Of a stretch of DNA of 64,000 nucleotides, positions 1-11,320 are shown piece by piece. The notes beneath the pieces are model-generated. The model was given only the letters and a program-made list of their open reading frames with translations, searched no databases and was not told the DNA's origin. Position 1 is the first letter of the stretch, and each line of letters opens with the position of its first letter. This DNA is from Salminus brasiliensis (taxonomy: Eukaryota; Chordata; Actinopteri; Characiformes; Bryconidae). A program made the position numbers and the translations under genes. Where the stretch lies: positions 25,419,709 to 25,483,708 of the forward strand of contig NC_132896.1 in NCBI RefSeq assembly GCF_030463535.1, read 5' to 3'.

Positions 1-337
1 TAAGACTTCTTTGATTTTCTTAAAGCTGTTAAAGGCTAGTGTTCATTTGTTCAGCTGATTTTCATTTTCTCAAATACACTGATGTCTAATAAGCTTCTTT
101 ATGCCATCCCTTCTCTCCCACTCTCAAATCAGACCAAATGATAGAAGAAGGAACTTACCTGGTGAAGGTCCTTGATCTGAAGTGTTGGATTGCAGTAGAA
201 GGATGCTCTATGTTTAAAGGATATGTGCTTCTGTGGAGTAGGAGGAGCACCAAAACTCAGAGCCAACCCCATGCCTCATCTCAAGGGACAACATAACCAA
301 CCCCTGTCTAAGACAATCAGCTTCCTGCTGTTATGAT

Positions 338-442
338 GAGAAATCCCACCCAAGATGCTAAAAAAAGCAATGCTTTGGAAGTTCCAGCCCCACTTCCTTC
401 TGGGGTGTATTATCAACCTTTCAGAGGGTCATGCTATATAAA
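338..442 (+). promoter_or_regulatory. acod1: acod1 core promoter with TATA box and candidate immune sites
   Basis: A TATATAAA box lies at 435-442, about 140 bases before the acod1 start codon, which fits a transcription start near 465-470. Upstream, GAGAAATCCC at 338-347 reads on the minus strand as GGGATTTCTC, one base off the NF-kB consensus. CACTTCCT at 391-398 reads on the minus strand as AGGAAGTG, a PU.1/ETS-type site. Acod1 is known to be strongly induced in macrophages by inflammatory signals, so these sites are plausible, but short motifs also occur by chance. The TATA box is the firm part and the two transcription-factor sites are inference. Confidence 0.6.
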
Positions 443-577
443 GAGGAGATGCAGACTCACCTGAGCAAAAGGAGCATCACCACCTTTCGAGTCCAGCATA
501 GAGAGACTGAGAGAGAGAAAGAGAGAGACAAAGACTTCACCACCTCGAAGGCAAAACCTCAACCACGCCACAACAAC

Positions 578-632
578 ATGCTCTCCAAAGTACAGGTAAT
601 TAGACTTTGTGGCCTCTCAGTATGTGTATATA

Positions 633-717
<85 letters not shown>

Positions 718-3700
718 TAGAATAAATAGGTACTATACAATGAACTGGTACTGTATGCCCTCAGGGCTTTTAGTTTACTTTTCCAATATCTAGTGAGATT
801 TGGCTTGGCTGATGCTCCAAGCCTTACCTGTTCATACCAGGGCAGTGATGTATCATGTCTAATTTGTGTTGTTAGTGAAAGTTAAAAGCTTTTACATTCT
901 AGAGAAATGCCTGTAATGTATTTCAGTCAGGAGTTTATGTAATGGAAGGTAATTCCTCAATGACATCCTGATGCATCTGGTAAAACCTGATTAGCTGAGC
1001 AATGGTTTACTTAATATACTGAGACAAGATGAGTCAGCCATAATGAACTATTCAGGCTTGGGGAAATAAATGAGTATAAAGACATTAGAGAGATATTACT
1101 AAGTTGGTCTATTCTACACTAGAATAAAAGCATCAGTGTTTCATTTGAAACATTCAAGCATATATCTTTGTTTTGTCCAGAGATCCTTCAGACCCCTGAG
1201 CACCTTGACCATGGTCAGAGGACTGCATAAATCTGCACTAGATGGTAAGCCAAAACAGTTCCCCTCTTATTTTAGTCCAGATTGACAAACATTTTTAGCA
1301 ACTGGTCTTACCAAGACATTTGTCTTTGAACACTGCTGAAATGGACGAGGCATTAAATTCTCTTGCCTTTGTGTTCAGTGGTGGAACGCCCAGCCTCTGA
1401 GGAAACCGTGACCAGCAGTTTTGGCAGGTTCATCCAGGGTGTGCAGCCAAGGCATCTGTCGTCTAAGGTGCTTCAACGCAGCAAGCGCATGGTGCTGGAC
1501 AGCATCGGTGTAGGGTTGCTGGGTAGCACCACTGAAGTCTTCGAGTTGGCTCTCCAGCACTGCCAGGTAAGGACACAGAGTCAAGAGGAAACAAAATTGT
1601 AATTTATAGAATGTGCCTTTTTGATGCAGTGTCTGTGGACCATACTGTATGTGGTACAACTCAATACATTTTTCAAGATGCAAACAAAATCATTTGTGAG
1701 TGGTCCTAGAGTGGTCTAATGAGAAATTATCTGTTCTAGATAAACCACCAAACCACTTTATGACTTTATTTACAATATCGGACCATTGAATTCCCCTTTA
1801 ATAGAATTATAAGCATTTTCTGAAGCTTGCCACACCTAATGGGTCTCCTATACTTCAGAATATGAGGAGCAATACAGTACACTGGGTAAACATTTGAATC
1901 ACCACCCTAGAAACCTAGTTCATATCAAATCCTGTTTTCCAAGTAGATCACAAGGAGAGGCATTCAGGGCAGTGTTTTTTGTAGAGCGATGGCCTGGCCT
2001 TTACAGAGTACACATCATTCCTACATAGACTTTAATATGTCTGTCTTTCGTCTAGACTGGCAAGCTTTTGCTGCTTTTTTCCCTGCATGTGGACAAAACC
2101 AGCACTGTGCCCACTGCTTACACAAAGTCTTAGACTGTTATGTCAATCCCTCTCCTGGTGTGTGTATTAGCATAAGAGACTGATCCACTGACCCTTCTTT
2201 TTCTTCTTCCCAAAGCACATGTATGCTCCTGATGACATCAGCTTTGTCTACGGGCGCAATGGCACCAAGCTTTCCCCAACCCTGGCTGCTTTTGTCAACG
2301 GAGTAGCGGTAAGACTTTTTTTTATTATTTTATATTTTAAAGGGATGTCCTGTCCTGTCCCATCCACCATATTGTTTTTCCCAGAAAGAGGTCATGGTGG
2401 TTGAACCAGTGAATCACAGTTTCATTCTGATGCATTTATTTTCACTGTTGTCATCACTGAGTGGTAAAACACTTTGCTTAGTGGGAGTGGAAAGTACATC
2501 CACAAAGACATGAGGTCTCATCAGGGTTTGTGGGGTGGGATCCTCCCTATGATATAACATAGCATAACATAGCTTGTGTATTTGACCAGGAAATATTAAA
2601 GGGGTCCTTCTGGAACTTGGGATTGTTATTAGGCCTTGGTCATATTTCCCTTCAGTCAAGCTCTGCTTTCTTCAAGTGTTATTGTTAGAGCTGGGGTGAC
2701 AGCCTAGGGCTACATCATATTCCCCATAATGGAAGTAACACACCTCTTAACTATGAGTACAAAGACAGATAGCACGGCTCAGACTAAAGCACCTTGAAAA
2801 TTATTCACTTAATACCCCAGTGAATGTGATCTCTAGACCGTGTTTGAATGTGTGGGTCTTCTTCAGGTTCATTCCATGGACTTTGATGACACCTGGCACC
2901 CTGCAACTCACCCCTCAGGAGCAGTGCTTCCTGCCCTGCTTGCCATCAGCGATATGCTGCCCAGCAAAAGCAAGCCACGTGGTCTGGACCTTCTGATAGC
3001 CTTCAATGTGGGCATTGAAATTCAGGGACGCCTCATGAGGTTCTCCAATGAGGCCCGCAACATTCCCAAAAGGTGAGAGTTGTCTCTTTCGCATGTGCCG
3101 TGGTTTATTTCACCCAAACTAGACAAGGACAACCAAAAGTATAACTCCATCAAAACAGGGTACCTCAGAGTTTTAAAATATATTGAGAACATGAGTAATG
3201 AATTTAAGCATAGTAATGTTATGGGCAGTCCCAACAAGACTGCTCTGTGGGGAACAACATGGGCGTTTTCCAAGCTCTTACAGCTGGAAGCTGGAAAGGG
3301 TTGCACCTACTGCATTTAGATTCAGAGGACGTTAATCTGAGCCCGCTCAGAGAACTGTTTATAGGCCTACAAACTGCTTCTGTTCTGTTTGCACTCACTG
3401 CCCTTGCACTCTTATTTGGACTCTTCGAGTGGAATAAAATGACTTATAATTTGTTATTTCCCCAAAATGTGCTTTAACCAGAATCCACCTGTGTAATTTG
3501 AATGATGCCTGCAGACAACTGTGGTTAATGGTGCATGGGAGTGTCATTATACAAAATAATAATTCTCTCAGGAGAATCCACATGCAGTGTATTGTCATTA
3601 AAGTGGCTTCCAAAGGCTGACTCCTAAAGAAAAACTCAAGATGTCCAAAGACTGAGCAAACTGATTTTTAGTATTCTGCCATATAACAATAATATTAAAT

Positions 3701-4740
3701 AATATTAATATATTAATAGTAATATTAAATGCATTATAAAAATTGAAAGAAAAAAAATGCTTTCATCCATATAACATAAATCTGATTTCTTTTCCCATTT
3801 CCTCCCAAGGTTTCACCCTCCTAGTGTTGTAGGCACGATGGGCAGTGCTGCTGCCTGTGCTCGCCTCCTTTCCTTGGACAATTTTCAATGCAGTAATGCC
3901 CTGGCCATCGCTGCCTCCTTAGCAGGTGCTCCAATGGCTAATGCGGCCACTCAGTCCAAACCCCTCCACATCGGCAATGCATCCCGCCTGGGTCTTGAAG
4001 CCGCCCTCCTGGCCTCTCGGGGGCTGGAAGCAAGCCCTCTGATCTTGGATGCAGTGCCCGGGGTTGCTGGCTTCAGTGCTTTCTACGAGGACTACGCCCC
4101 GCGTCCACTGGCATCCCCAGAGGAGGAGGAGCAGCACAGCTTCCTATTAGAGGAACAGGACATGGCCTTCAAGAGATTCCCGGCTCACCTTGGCATGCAC
4201 TGGGTGGCTGATGCTGCTGCCACCGTCCATAAAGCCCTAATGGACCTGTCCTTAGGAAGCATCTCCCCAAGCATGGTGCAAGACATCCTGCTCAGAGTAC
4301 CACACTCCAAGTACATCAACCGCCCCTTTCCAGAGTCAGAGCACCAGGCTCGCCACTCCTTCCAGTTTAATGCCTGCACTGCCCTGCTGGACGGGGAGGT
4401 GACAGTGCAGTCCTTCCAGGCCGAGGCGGTCCTGCGACCTGAGCTCTATGAGCTGCTATCTCGTGTCAGAGTGGAGCACCCCCAGGACAACCCAGCCAAC
4501 TTTGACCGCATGTATGCTGAGGTGGAAGTCACTCTTGTGAGCGGAGATGTGTTCCGAGGCCGCTGCGATACCTTCTATGGCCACTGGAGGAACCCTCTCA
4601 GTGATGAAAGCCTGCGCAAGAAGTTCCACAACAACGCCAGTGCAGTGCTAACCCAAGAAAAAGTGGATGCACTTGTGGAGGCTGTGGAGGGGCTGGAGTA
4701 CCTAGATGACTGCACACCGCTTTTAGCTCCACTGCAGTAA
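578..4740 (+). CDS. acod1: Cis-aconitate decarboxylase (immunoresponsive gene 1), complete six-exon gene
   Basis: Coding exons are 578-595, 1181-1244, 1379-1566, 2216-2308, 2867-3072 and 3810-4740. All introns are GT..AG, the 1500 nt join in one frame, and they encode 499 aa. The enzyme makes itaconate from cis-aconitate in mitochondria of activated myeloid cells and belongs to the MmgE/PrpD family. The match to mammalian ACOD1 is strong along its length (FDDTWHPATHPSG, NRPFP, DTFYGHWR). Residues known to be catalytic in ACOD1 are present by motif alignment: D126, T130, H136, H192, M232, K240 and Y358. The first about 27 residues are basic (R7, R10, R19, K23) with no acidic residue before D27, which suits a mitochondrial presequence. 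The start ATG was chosen because exon 1 splices in phase and sits just below the TATA promoter. The length is close to that of the mammalian enzyme plus this N-terminal extension. No breaks or missing key residues were seen. Confidence 0.96.
622..715. repeat. TG/TA microsatellite in acod1 intron 1
   Basis: A short TG run passes into about 75 bases of uninterrupted TA dinucleotides inside the first intron. It opens a frame that translates to alternating Tyr/Ile, which is an artefact. The length is probably polymorphic and prone to assembly error. Confidence 0.95.
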
Positions 4741-5130
4741 CCAGCTTAGCAACCCTCGCCATTTTCACTTTGTTTATTAACAATTACTGTACTTTCGATT
4801 GAAGGACTTTTATTTTGCTTTCTCCCAAATATTGAAATGATCTGTGATTTACAATGTAAACTATAACAGGATTTATTTACTGAATGATTTATTAGTTATT
4901 ATCATAAATAAGGAATACAGTACTGTATTTCCTGGGAGGAAACAATGTAACATAACAATGTAAATATAACTATTTAAATAGAAAAACTAAATATAATTGT
5001 TTAAGGTCATTGGGAGTTTTTTGTATATTCTTTGTATACATTTAATATCATGGAATTGTACTTGTGTGTCAGTAGTGTGATCAGGGCTACTTTTTCAATG
5101 AGCCAGTGAACAAATAAAATAATTGAATCC
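4741..5130 (+). other. acod1: acod1 3'UTR with AU-rich element and poly(A) signal
   Basis: The 390 bases after the stop are AT-rich. At 4871-4879 there is ATTTATTTA (two overlapping AUUUA pentamers), with another ATTTA at 4887-4891. Such elements destabilise inflammatory mRNAs. The first clear AATAAA hexamer is at 5113-5118, so cleavage near 5130 is likely. The end is inferred from the hexamer only. Confidence 0.55.
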
Positions 5131-6101
5131 ATTCTTGCCTCTCTAGATTTCTTCTTTTACTATTACTGATCCATTTTATTACCATTTTATACTTACATCT
5201 GACATGAATTTTCAGTTTCCATCTTGTGCATACACTAAAACAATAAAAAAGAACATATAAATACATTGAATTTTCCAATTCAATACAATTACAATTAATT
5301 TAGCTGCTTATTTAAAATTGGAGCACTATATCCTACAACTATTTAAAAGTTTCAAAATAATTAAACATCTAAAATAAACCAGCATTCAGTGCTTGGAATA
5401 AACCTAGTACTTTTATCATTTTCATGTATAATCAATGTATCATTATATATCATTAAGCTTTTTAAGAATACCTTCAACTGAGTAACAACATTAGTCTGCC
5501 GCTCATACAATACAAGGTAATTCATAGAGCAAATGCAAGTCAAAATGATTTATACAGTATTGTCACAAGCCATATTTACAGGGCTTCAGGCCTGAGCTCC
5601 CAGTGAGCAAACTATAGCTAATGGTGGCAAGTAAAACTTCCTCATTGCATCCACTGCAAACTTTTATCCTCAGACTCAGAAGAGAACCTATCCTCCTCAG
5701 GCACCCCTTACTGGACAAATGGCATGCAGAACACTATGCTGATCATTCTGAAAAGACATCATTGGCCATGTGTCATTGGCAACTGGAGGCAACTGGAAGG
5801 TAGGAAATAATAATGGGGATAAACAATGAGTAATTTAATATCTATTACACCAAACATAGACATAGAGAGATTTTCAGTAAAGAAAAACTCTATGAATTCT
5901 AATGACAATTCCATGACAAATTCAAAACACATCATGTTTTAATCAATGTAATAAAGCATCAGGAACCTAGCAAAGTATTGTCTAAAACAAAAAGGTCACA
6001 TACTGAAAAACAAAAACTGAAAACACAATGTAGCTTTTCATGTGCATTTGTGCAAACATAGCCAAAAGCTATTTTGGTTCAAAAGGTTATATAGTAAAGG
6101 C
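5131..6101. other. Intergenic, AT-rich, nothing recognised
   Basis: Short open frames on both strands lack codon structure, homology or splice context. No RNA gene or repeat family was recognised here. Confidence 0.6.
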
Positions 6102-6127
6102 AAGAGGTTTGTTTAACCCTTTGGTTA

Positions 6128-6175
<48 letters not shown>

Positions 6176-6203
6176 TATAACCAAAGGGTTAAACAAACCT
6201 CTT
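6102..6203. repeat. 102-bp palindrome: perfect 30-bp inverted arms around a TA core
   Basis: The arm at 6102-6131 is an exact reverse complement of the arm at 6174-6203. The 42 bases between them are nearly pure TA dinucleotide, so the whole block can fold into one long hairpin or extrude as a cruciform. It looks like a miniature foldback element or a TA microsatellite trapped between duplicated inverted flanks. Confidence 0.9.
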
Positions 6204-7059
6204 TTCAGTATTTTCCAGTACCTTATGTGGAGTTCACAACACATAAGGTGGTAATCTATCCATGGGCCTCTAATTTAATGGCAATGAGACTTGATTAAAC
6301 TGAGGATAACCAATAACTCAAGTGACTCAAGTAATTCAGCACCCCAAGCTAGGAAAATCACATAAAACTGCAGCTTTGCAGTGAAATAAAGGAACCTCTC
6401 GGCCGTTAATCCGTCCTTGTAACAACAGTGGTAGCATTTAAGCTCTTAACCAAGAGATTTACTTAAGGTAAACCTAGGATAATAAATTACTTGAGTGCTT
6501 TGCAGAACCGGACTGATGGACCTTCGATTGTTTTCAAGTGCCTTTCTCTCACCGCATGTTTAAACACTAACTACAACTAATGGCCATTTTATTCATTTAG
6601 TTTAGCATCACCAGGAAGTACAGGTTCCAGATTTGGAAGCAGGGAAAGGGAATATGTTCCTTGTTCCTTTTACTCTGGGGGAAGTGTTTGGAGAATCAGT
6701 ATGGGAACATAAATCTGAACCAGTGAGGGGAGTGCAAAGTGTGTCCCCTTAGCAGGTGAACTCTTGCCAAGTCAGTGTTAAAACAGCTGAATCAACAGAG
6801 GTGCTATGTATATATCAATAAAGCCACAAAGAGACCACAAAAATACTGAGTTGAAGAGTGCTTGTTTGAGACCCTCTTTTGCAGAGGAGCAGCTTGTGCA
6901 TCTTCACACTTATTATTTTACACTAATGTTCAAATTTAGATACGTCTTAAATTAAATTTTGATACAGTCATTGTGCAGCAGCACAACATAATTGTATTTA
7001 CTTAGCCCACTAATTGAAATGAACACACACAGTCCAATGACTAAAGGCAATGACCACAA
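6204..7059. other. Intergenic, nothing recognised
   Basis: Unique-looking AT-rich sequence. No coding frame, RNA gene or named repeat could be supported. Confidence 0.5.
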
Positions 7060-7240
7060 CCACATCAGCACCCAGGGAGCTTTCAGGGATTAGGTACCTT
7101 TCTCAAGGGCACCTCAGCTGTGAAAGTTTATGGAAAGAGAAAGCTCTCTTTCTTAACTAGCTCCACCCCCACTGTCTCTCCTGCCAGCATAGGGGATCAA
7201 ACCAGCAACCCTCTGGTCCCAAGCCTGCTTTTTTAACCTG
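7060..7240 (-). repeat. SINE-like fragment (reverse orientation)
   Basis: The stretch holds the gene-desert phrase typical of fish tRNA-derived SINEs read backwards, including a B-box-like segment (GGGGATCAAACC around 7192-7203) followed by a CCTCTGGTCCCAAGCCTGC stretch. A diverged relative of the latter phrase recurs at 14578-14596. Both ends are indistinct. The family is assigned by resemblance only. Confidence 0.5.
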
Positions 7241-7359
7241 TATATCACAGTATAGTGTATTGATATACACACCGATGTGTCCAAACACTGTTTTCACTTC
7301 CAGTTGAAGAGAATAATGTTGAATATCTTGTGACAACAGCACATGTCATGGTATGGGAC

Positions 7360-7720
7360 AGACAGCCAGTTCATGTAGTTAGCATGTTCAATGCGAGAGG
7401 AATGGGTCAGAAAATCTCAGAACTGCTGAGGCTTGTGGCGTTAGCCCATTCAGTTGTAAGTACCTACTGACAATGGTCCACAAAACGGGATCTTGGACAC
7501 CCAAGATTCATCAATGTATAAACACAATGAAGTCAATTTGTGCAGAAGGGCTACTCTGTTTACAAGCCAGATCAATTTGAAATGATGGTTAAAGGAGGGA
7601 TGTCTCACAGCACACAGTACATCATGCCGTGTTGTGAACAGAGCTGCAAAGTTACAGAGGCGTCAGAATGCCCATGCTAGCAATCAGAACTGGATTTGTA
7701 GTAATGGAAGAAGGTCACTA
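7360..7720 (+). pseudogene. Degraded DNA-transposon segment, plus strand
   Basis: A run ending in AATCAGAACTGG and ATGGAAGAAGGTCACT resembles the DNA that encodes the central part of Tc1-like transposases, but stop codons and frame breaks interrupt every frame. It cannot be functional. The call rests on resemblance to Tc1 phrasing and is tentative. Confidence 0.4.
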
Positions 7721-7776
7721 AGTCCAATGATCCCCATTTTTATACATATACAGTATCCTTCATACTGTTTGCCGCA

Positions 7777-8125
7777 GTGGTATGTGTATTATCGGGCTGT
7801 AGGAAGCATCACCCAATGAGTTTAGAGGCACTTACTGAAACTGCCTTCAGTAGTGATATCAGTAAAGATAAGTGCGGTCATACATGCCCAAGCAATGACA
7901 CCCCACCACCATGTTTGCCAGATGATGTGGTATGCTTTGGATCCTGGCCAGTCCATACTTTGCTGCCAAAAAGACCTTTTCTTGTTTAAGTACCTTTCTG
8001 CAAACTGTAATCTGACCATTCGGATTAGTGGTTTGCATCTGGCATCTTCTGCAGATTTGCACACCGGCCTCATGAAGGCTGTTTATGATCTGTCTGACAG
8101 ACAGTTTAGGATTTTCCTTCATCAT
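7777..8125 (-). pseudogene. Tc1-like transposase remnant, frame-shifted
   Basis: Read on the minus strand, an N-terminal part (KENPKLSVRQI then LHEAGV, from 8122) looks like the helix-turn-helix region of Tc1 transposases. Further on, in a different frame, WWWGVIAWACMTALIFTDI corresponds to the GGGSVMVWGC...LVFID segment of the catalytic domain. The two parts lie in different frames with a frameshift between them, and the distal catalytic aspartate/glutamate region is missing. This is a fossil copy. Confidence 0.7.
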
Positions 8126-9325
8126 AGAGAGGTTTCTTCTGCCATCAGCTTCTTTGGCCTACCAGTCCCTTTGCGATTAATTAGCTCACCAGGGTGCTCT
8201 TTCTTCTTATTAATATTCCATACAGTGTTTTTTTTTTTGCAATTTCAGAGTTATATTTATGCTCTTAGGCCTGATTTTACTTTCACTGGCACTGCTCTTG
8301 TATACCAAAGGTTAGAGTATCTTATGCCTGCACTAATAAAGCAGTGGGACAAACCTAAGTAATCCTAAACACCTGTGAAGCCAAATACCCTGAACATTGT
8401 GGAGCCTGGAAATTAGTATAATAGTATTTTGCGTAATTGTGTGATGCTTTAAGCAGTGTTCTTTTTGGGAACCCTGGGTCTGAGGAATATTTGTTCATTT
8501 CATATGTGCTACAAACATCATAATGGAGCAGGTGCACCCCTTCATGGTAATCTTATTTCCCAATGGCAAAACAATATCAAACATCATATGTATATGATTA
8601 CCTTGATTTCCATAGTTATCCAGGCTTTGATAGGCAGTTCATGTGATCCTTCTCTCCTTTTGTTTAATAAGTAAAAGACTATTCAGCCTCACAAGACAAT
8701 ACATATCTCTGCTCAAGTGCATCTACACTCGATACAATGTTTAGGAATTGTTTGAGGAACATAGTTAAGAGTTCAAAATGTTGCCCTGACCCCCAACTTT
8801 CCAAGATCTCAATTGGATCTTTTGTGAGATGTGATTCATATTCGTAATTTAGAATAGGGCAGGCAAGACTTAACTGTGGTAAACTGAAAGAGTAGAAGTT
8901 AGATTATTCACATCCCACACTACAGGAGTCATCTGGAAAGTAATTGTTTAAGAGCTGCTTGAAATTAGGACACTGTTTATGATTGCCAACTATCCTGTAG
9001 TGTTTGAACAAAAGTGAACACTGAAGAAGATATAGGGACTGTTGACCAGTTGACTTTCCCGTCATAGTCCAACCTTGTGGAAGTGTTTTCCAAAAAACGT
9101 CATAGGGCAAAGATCAGGGTATAGCCCAAACCTACATCACTTACTGTGTTGTTCTTCCTTATCAAAGCCAGTCGCTGTTTTTTCAGAATTGACTAATTTT
9201 GTCGTAAAGCATAATAAAATTCTCAGCTGACTTACCTGGCCGCATTTCTATGTCACTGTCACTGTCACTGACCTACATCTGAGACAGGAAGCCCATTATC
9301 TATTGTCATAAAGAGCACTACATCA
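8126..9325. other. Intergenic, no gene recognised
   Basis: AT-rich sequence. The first part probably still belongs to the adjacent Tc1 remnant, because a TIR-like tail is expected near 8220-8400. A short TGTCAC tandem occurs at about 9251-9269. No coding frame is supported. Confidence 0.45.
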
Positions 9326-9351
9326 AGTCTCGGTGAGTCATCAGCAGTCTC
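9326..9351. repeat. 26-bp element, inverted copy of 13639-13664
   Basis: This 26-base stretch, which includes GGTGAGTCATCAGCAGTCTC, is the exact reverse complement of 13639-13664, about 4.3 kb away. The flanks are only weakly similar, so both are likely fragments of the same dispersed transposon in opposite orientation. Confidence 0.85.
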
Positions 9352-10069
9352 GTCTGTCAGCAGCTTTTGGCACTCTGTCAAAGGCTTTTGTATTTTTAAG
9401 ACAATGAAAGGGTCTTTGTCAAAATTCCCACAAAACAAGAACTGCAATGCCCCTGTGTGTTACTGCCTGACAGTCACTGAGATAGTATGGGATCTCCACA
9501 GACAATCTGCTATGTGACCCAATGCACATGAGCCTTCTCTGCTTTTGTGTCATCAACAGAAACCTATCACAGATACCATAATGTGTGATGCACTGCAATC
9601 CAAAATCATTATTACTAATGCACAAAAAATCCACACATTAGTTTAAACGTACCCATTGTTACTGCATTGTCAGGTTAAATGAATAGCCAGAACACACTGG
9701 GCGATAATATATGGCTACCTTAATCCAGCACCAATTGTTTGCTTTTGTTGCTGTTAATGCTTTTGTTGTTGTTTTTTTAATATCATATTATTTTCCTTTA
9801 TCTTTCTTTATAATCATTCTGATGGCATACTGCTAAGTCAACAAGACATGCATTACTAATTAATATTTATGCCTCTTCTCATCATGATATTCTAGTGTAT
9901 TCTAAAGTGCCCATTCTGTTGCACCCATATGCTTGTATAAATCCGCATACAGACCCCTGGTCATTCTAGAACAGCATAAACAATAATGTATTGTAAGGAA
10001 GCCAATTCCATTTCATTTTTTAATGTGAACAAAAATGGTCAATTGCTCTTGCTCTCTCAGGGGTAGATT

Positions 10070-10260
10070 AATGGCAGTTCCCCCCTACAGCCCACCTAGT
10101 GTAATACTGGCCAGTAGCTGTTGTATCTGTGGTAAAAAGCTGCGCTTTCCTCCAAACATGCTGGATGCTTACCAATGCCGGTGGCTGGCATTGGAGACAT
10201 GTGCAAGTCTTCATCCTCCTAGTGTTGAGGGTACTGATAGTGATAGGAAAATGTAGGAAT
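10070..10260. repeat. Dispersed repeat resembling the 51.7-52.1 kb element
   Basis: The phrases CATCCTCCTAGTGTTG and GGAGACATGTGC occur here. Their complements occur in the same relationship in the repeat at 51715-52075. The segment is GC-richer than its surroundings and looks like a partial copy of an otophysan dispersed repeat. The small frames over it are not genes. Confidence 0.45.
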
Positions 10261-10849
10261 AATTGCAAATGGTCAAATAAAGGTCAAAAAAATCTAACCC
10301 ACAAACAGAACAACAGAGGGATGCTTTGCTTCTTTGTTCCTTCTAGCTTTATATGAACCTGGTTTTAATATTGAGCCAGATTCTTAAAACTGGAGAGTAA
10401 TGGCTCTACACCCTGCAAAATGTGCCACAATGTGGTGGTTCTTAGTGAGAAACTTCAGTAACAGCCAATCAATATAACTAATGTTAATGAGGTTATGTAT
10501 AGTAATGACCAGTGAGTGATCTGCTGTTTATTGGTGTATATTTTGTTTAGATTGTTTGTTGGTGTATATTTTTAATGGATGTGCTGTATTGAATCAAGTA
10601 AATGAATATGTATCAAATGTAGTCATTCATTTTGTCCTATTAGATGAATGTAAGCTCTTCATTTCCACTCTTTCACAGTTCAAAGAGTCCTCATTAAATG
10701 TAACACCCAGCAATGCAATCTGATGCCACCAAATCAAAACAGAAATGATTTGTTCTGAACCTCATTATCCTTCATCATTCTTGAAAGGTGAGTAACTTCA
10801 TAATGGCTAATTACTTAATGAAAGGTTTTCTGATGCCAACTTAAACAGT

Positions 10850-10935
10850 TTACTCATATGGGCTTACACCTGCTTGGGGGAAATGCCTTGAGCCAGTCCA
10901 CTGTGGAAAAGTCCCGCTGCAGTTTTATCAAGAAT
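10850..10935. repeat. Copy A of an about 85-bp repeat
   Basis: It shares ACTCATAT, GCTTACACCT, GAAATGCC, GAGCCAGT and the end GTCCCGCTGCAGTTTTAT with 11864-11945, in the same orientation and about 1 kb apart. This is a direct repeat of about 85 bases, probably part of a transposon inserted twice. Confidence 0.8.
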
Positions 10936-11119
10936 AAACACTCACTCTAAATCCTTGTTCCTTGTTGTAACCCAAAGATTAAGTAAGCAATTAAGTATTT
11001 TCTATTGTTAACGAGGGCTTATAAAACAAGATACAATTAACCTAATCCACAAATAATTTTATACATCTGACATGTAACTATTTATTAAATTAGATTTAAT
11101 AAAAAGGCTTTTGTGCATT

Positions 11120-11320
11120 TGTTGTTGGTGTGTCTGTGGAATGTACATGTGCACCAAATTTCTAGCTCTAGCTGAATAGCTATCTTAGGCCAGCAGTGTG
11201 ACACATCAAAAAGTGTCTTGGGTGCCATTGGGTCTGCTTGTTTACCAGATGCCACAAAGAAGGCAGCTGGTAAACAAACAAAGCCAGAACAAATAAGAGG
11301 AATTCAAGTGTCATGCAAAG
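11120..11320. repeat. Repeated block, unit 1 (5' part)
   Basis: Contains the phrase TAGCTCTAGCTGAATAGCT followed by GGCCAGCAG and a GGTAAACAAACAAAGCCAG tail. Diverged copies of this phrase recur at 14690-14780 and 16690-16830. It forms the left part of the serially repeated block described in the findings. Confidence 0.65.

Noticed and set aside
431-793. 120-codon plus-strand frame over the acod1 5' region
   Set aside because: Its middle is a TA microsatellite read as alternating Tyr/Ile. The real coding start lies at 578 in another frame and splices at 595.
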